Shown: positions 14,730 through 15,914 of the stretch, piece by piece
Position numbering within the stretch: the first letter of the stretch is position 1
How the letters are laid out: every line of letters starts with the position of its first letter
NCBI GenBank assembly: GCA_036123585.1
Contig: JAZADN010000035.1
Span: forward strand, 1 to 15,914
Reading direction: 5' to 3'
From: UBA9410 sp036123585
GTDB lineage: Bacteria; Actinomycetota; Acidimicrobiia; Acidimicrobiales; MedAcidi-G1
DNA length: 15,914 bases
Position numbers and translations under genes: made by a program
The notes under the pieces: model-generated
Databases searched by the model: none
Seen by the model: only the letters and a program-made list of their open reading frames with translations
Told to the model about the DNA's origin: nothing

Positions 14730-14772
14730 GGGCTGTCCACCTGACGATCGCGAGTCGTCGCTGGACAGACCC
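14730..14772 (+). repeat. Two-part hairpin in the rRNA leader
   Basis: GGGCTGTCC (14730-14738) pairs with GGACAG and CCC (14763-14768, 14770-14772), leaving one bulged A at 14769. Inside, GACGA (14743-14747) pairs with TCGTC (14755-14759). The stem is interrupted by an internal loop. It follows boxA by about 25 bases. It may be an RNase processing site or a structural spacer; the A/T-containing tail after it (GAACAATTTC) is too mixed for a clear terminator. Confidence 0.55.
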
Positions 14773-14803
14773 TGAACAATTTCAATAGCACTGAACGGAC
14801 AAC

Positions 14804-14864
14804 GGTGGCCGGTTTCGGCCGACCACCATTGACCTGTGCCAGGTCGGCCGGGATTGGTGTCCCG
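14804..14864 (+). repeat. Cluster of three hairpins in the rRNA leader
   Basis: Three inverted repeats follow each other closely. GGTGGCCG (14804-14811) pairs with CGGCC-ACC (14816-14824) with one bulged G; GACCTG (14831-14836) pairs with CAGGTC (14840-14845) around TGC; CGGGA (14849-14853) pairs with TCCCG (14860-14864). None has a T-run. They probably shape the precursor RNA before 16S processing. Confidence 0.5.
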
Positions 14865-14890
14865 ATCGACCTCGAACTCGCGTCGGCAAC

Positions 14891-14925
14891 ACCTTCGGGT
14901 GGTGTCGCACCACTGATTCGAAGGT
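14891..14925 (+). repeat. Long hairpin just before the 16S
   Basis: ACCTTCG (14891-14897) pairs perfectly with CGAAGGT (14919-14925), and inside this GTGGTG (14899-14904) pairs perfectly with CACCAC (14908-14913) around TCG. The total is 13 base pairs with one small asymmetric internal loop. It is the strongest local structure in the leader. Confidence 0.6.
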
Positions 14926-14947
14926 CGGCACCGCTTCGGCGGCGCCG
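14926..14947 (+). repeat. TTCG-tetraloop hairpin directly 5' of the 16S
   Basis: CCGC (14931-14934) pairs with GCGG (14939-14942) around TTCG, a very stable tetraloop when transcribed. Below one A/C mismatch the stem continues with CGGC (14926-14929) against GCCG (14944-14947). It ends about 10 bases before the predicted mature 16S end and may guide processing or early folding. Confidence 0.55.
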
Positions 14948-14957
14948 GCTGGAGATT

Positions 14958-15914
<957 letters not shown>

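Noticed and set aside
14408..14957. tRNA gene in the gap before the 16S
   Set aside because: I searched for a T-loop GGTTCRANNCC with matching acceptor arms and saw none that folds as a cloverleaf.

Overview
The window is a stretch of bacterial chromosome from a GC-rich actinobacterium. The 16S rRNA 5' part ends in an Actinobacteria-like 400-500 region, and the gene order argC-J-B-D-F-R-G-H is the one familiar from mycobacteria and relatives. I lean towards a marine-type member of class Acidimicrobiia from the 16S and protein wording, but this is inference; no database was searched.

Layout: (1) 3-131, the last 42 codons of a probably secreted protein with a Calx-beta-like ending. (2) 132-235, a short regulatory gap with a perfect TATAAT box placed so close to the argC start that the mRNA is probably leaderless, plus an ARG-box-like operator just upstream of it. 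(3) 236-8747, a complete arginine operon on the + strand: argC, argJ, argB, argD, argF, argR, argG, argH. Stop/start overlaps of 1 or 4 bases link argC to argR, then there is one 53-base gap before argG. ArgJ recycles acetyl groups, ArgB carries the N-terminal extension of arginine-inhibited kinases, and ArgR is encoded inside the operon it probably represses. (4) 8773-9703, a small hotdog-fold thioesterase and a NUDIX hydrolase, same strand and close spacing. (5) 9712-13037 on the - strand, a bifunctional class A penicillin-binding protein with two C-terminal PASTA domains, translationally overlapped by a 180-residue single-pass membrane protein of unknown function. (6) 13109-14407 on the + strand, tyrosyl-tRNA synthetase, divergent from the PBP gene over only 71 bases. 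(7) 14408-14957, an rRNA leader with two tandem promoters, a boxA-like antitermination element and a run of strong hairpins. (8) 14958-15914, the 5' 957 bases of the 16S rRNA, cut by the window edge.

Most of this is core-genome content; I see no mobile element, CRISPR, phage or defence system. The items most worth a second look are the PBP (a lipoprotein-type signal where a membrane anchor is expected, and about 100 extra residues between its SxxK and SxN motifs), its overlapping membrane-protein partner, the apparently leaderless and ArgR-controlled argC start, and the structured rRNA leader.
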